Assembly (NCBI GenBank): GCA_001775255.1
Contig: MFCJ01000057.1
Coordinates: forward strand, 1,284 to 6,851
Reading direction: 5' to 3'
DNA length: 5,568 nt
Source: Candidatus Dadabacteria bacterium RIFCSPHIGHO2_12_FULL_53_21
GTDB taxonomy: Bacteria > Desulfobacterota_D > UBA1144 > Nemesobacterales > UBA2774
Shown here piece by piece: positions 5,540-5,568 of this stretch. The position numbers were made by a program, and so were the translations under genes. Under the pieces are notes generated by a model. That model made no database searches. It was given only the letters and a program-made list of their open reading frames with translations, and was not told the origin of the DNA. How positions within the stretch are numbered: position 1 is the first letter of the stretch; each line of letters begins with the position of its first letter.

Positions 5540-5568
5540 ATGAGCTATGAGTCCGCGCGAAATCAGGA
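5540..5568 (+). CDS. Start of a downstream gene (3' partial, unknown product)
   Basis: An ATG preceded by AGGTGA opens a frame (M-S-Y-E-S-A-R-N-Q) that stays open to the window edge. Only nine complete codons are visible, so no function can be proposed. It starts 45 nt after the membrane-protein stop on the same strand, with no terminator-like hairpin between, so the two genes are probably co-transcribed. The short length makes this a tentative call. Confidence 0.5.

Overview
The window looks like chromosomal DNA from a Gram-negative bacterium. Shine-Dalgarno start sites, sigma70-type promoter elements, a Tat lipoprotein signal and envelope-directed proteins all point that way. From about 1219 onward the genes combine fairly high GC with frequent ATA (Ile) and AGG/AGA (Arg) codons, a pattern I associate with Desulfobacterota-like or uncultured environmental lineages. 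That taxonomic guess is weak, and nothing in the window fixes it.

Layout: (1) 2-205 (+), the 3' end of a multi-spanning membrane protein resembling the C-terminus of the YoaK/DUF1275 family. (2) 206-381, an intergenic stretch with an 8-bp inverted repeat and a lone TATAAT. (3) 382-1179 (+), an intact 265-aa fusion of a SnoaL/NTF2-like domain and a carboxymuconolactone-decarboxylase-like domain. Just after its stop lies a sequence resembling the left half of an integron attC site. (4) 1219-2346 (-), a membrane-anchored SGNH/GDSL hydrolase convergent with the fusion gene. Its leader holds an 11-codon ORF with a strong Shine-Dalgarno and a 15-bp palindrome. (5) 2545-2574, a near-consensus sigma70 promoter driving (6) 2695-3992 (+), a GMC-family flavin oxidoreductase with a Tat lipoprotein signal. 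That gene is broken by a +1 frameshift in a G run and by an out-of-frame internal deletion that removes the middle of the enzyme. (7) 3993-4312, an intergenic region with two inverted repeats and no gene. (8) 4313-5494 (+), a 393-aa three-helix membrane protein of a family I know only as uncharacterised, followed after 45 nt by (9) the start of a probable co-transcribed gene at 5540.

The genes do not form one obvious pathway. The most notable points are the decayed (or mis-assembled) GMC gene behind an intact promoter; the change in codon use at about 1180-1219, where the attC-like half-site lies; and the uncharacterised membrane protein, whose predicted extracytoplasmic domain is AT-rich while its flanking membrane segments are not. 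I see no CRISPR array, no tRNA or rRNA, and no complete insertion sequence.
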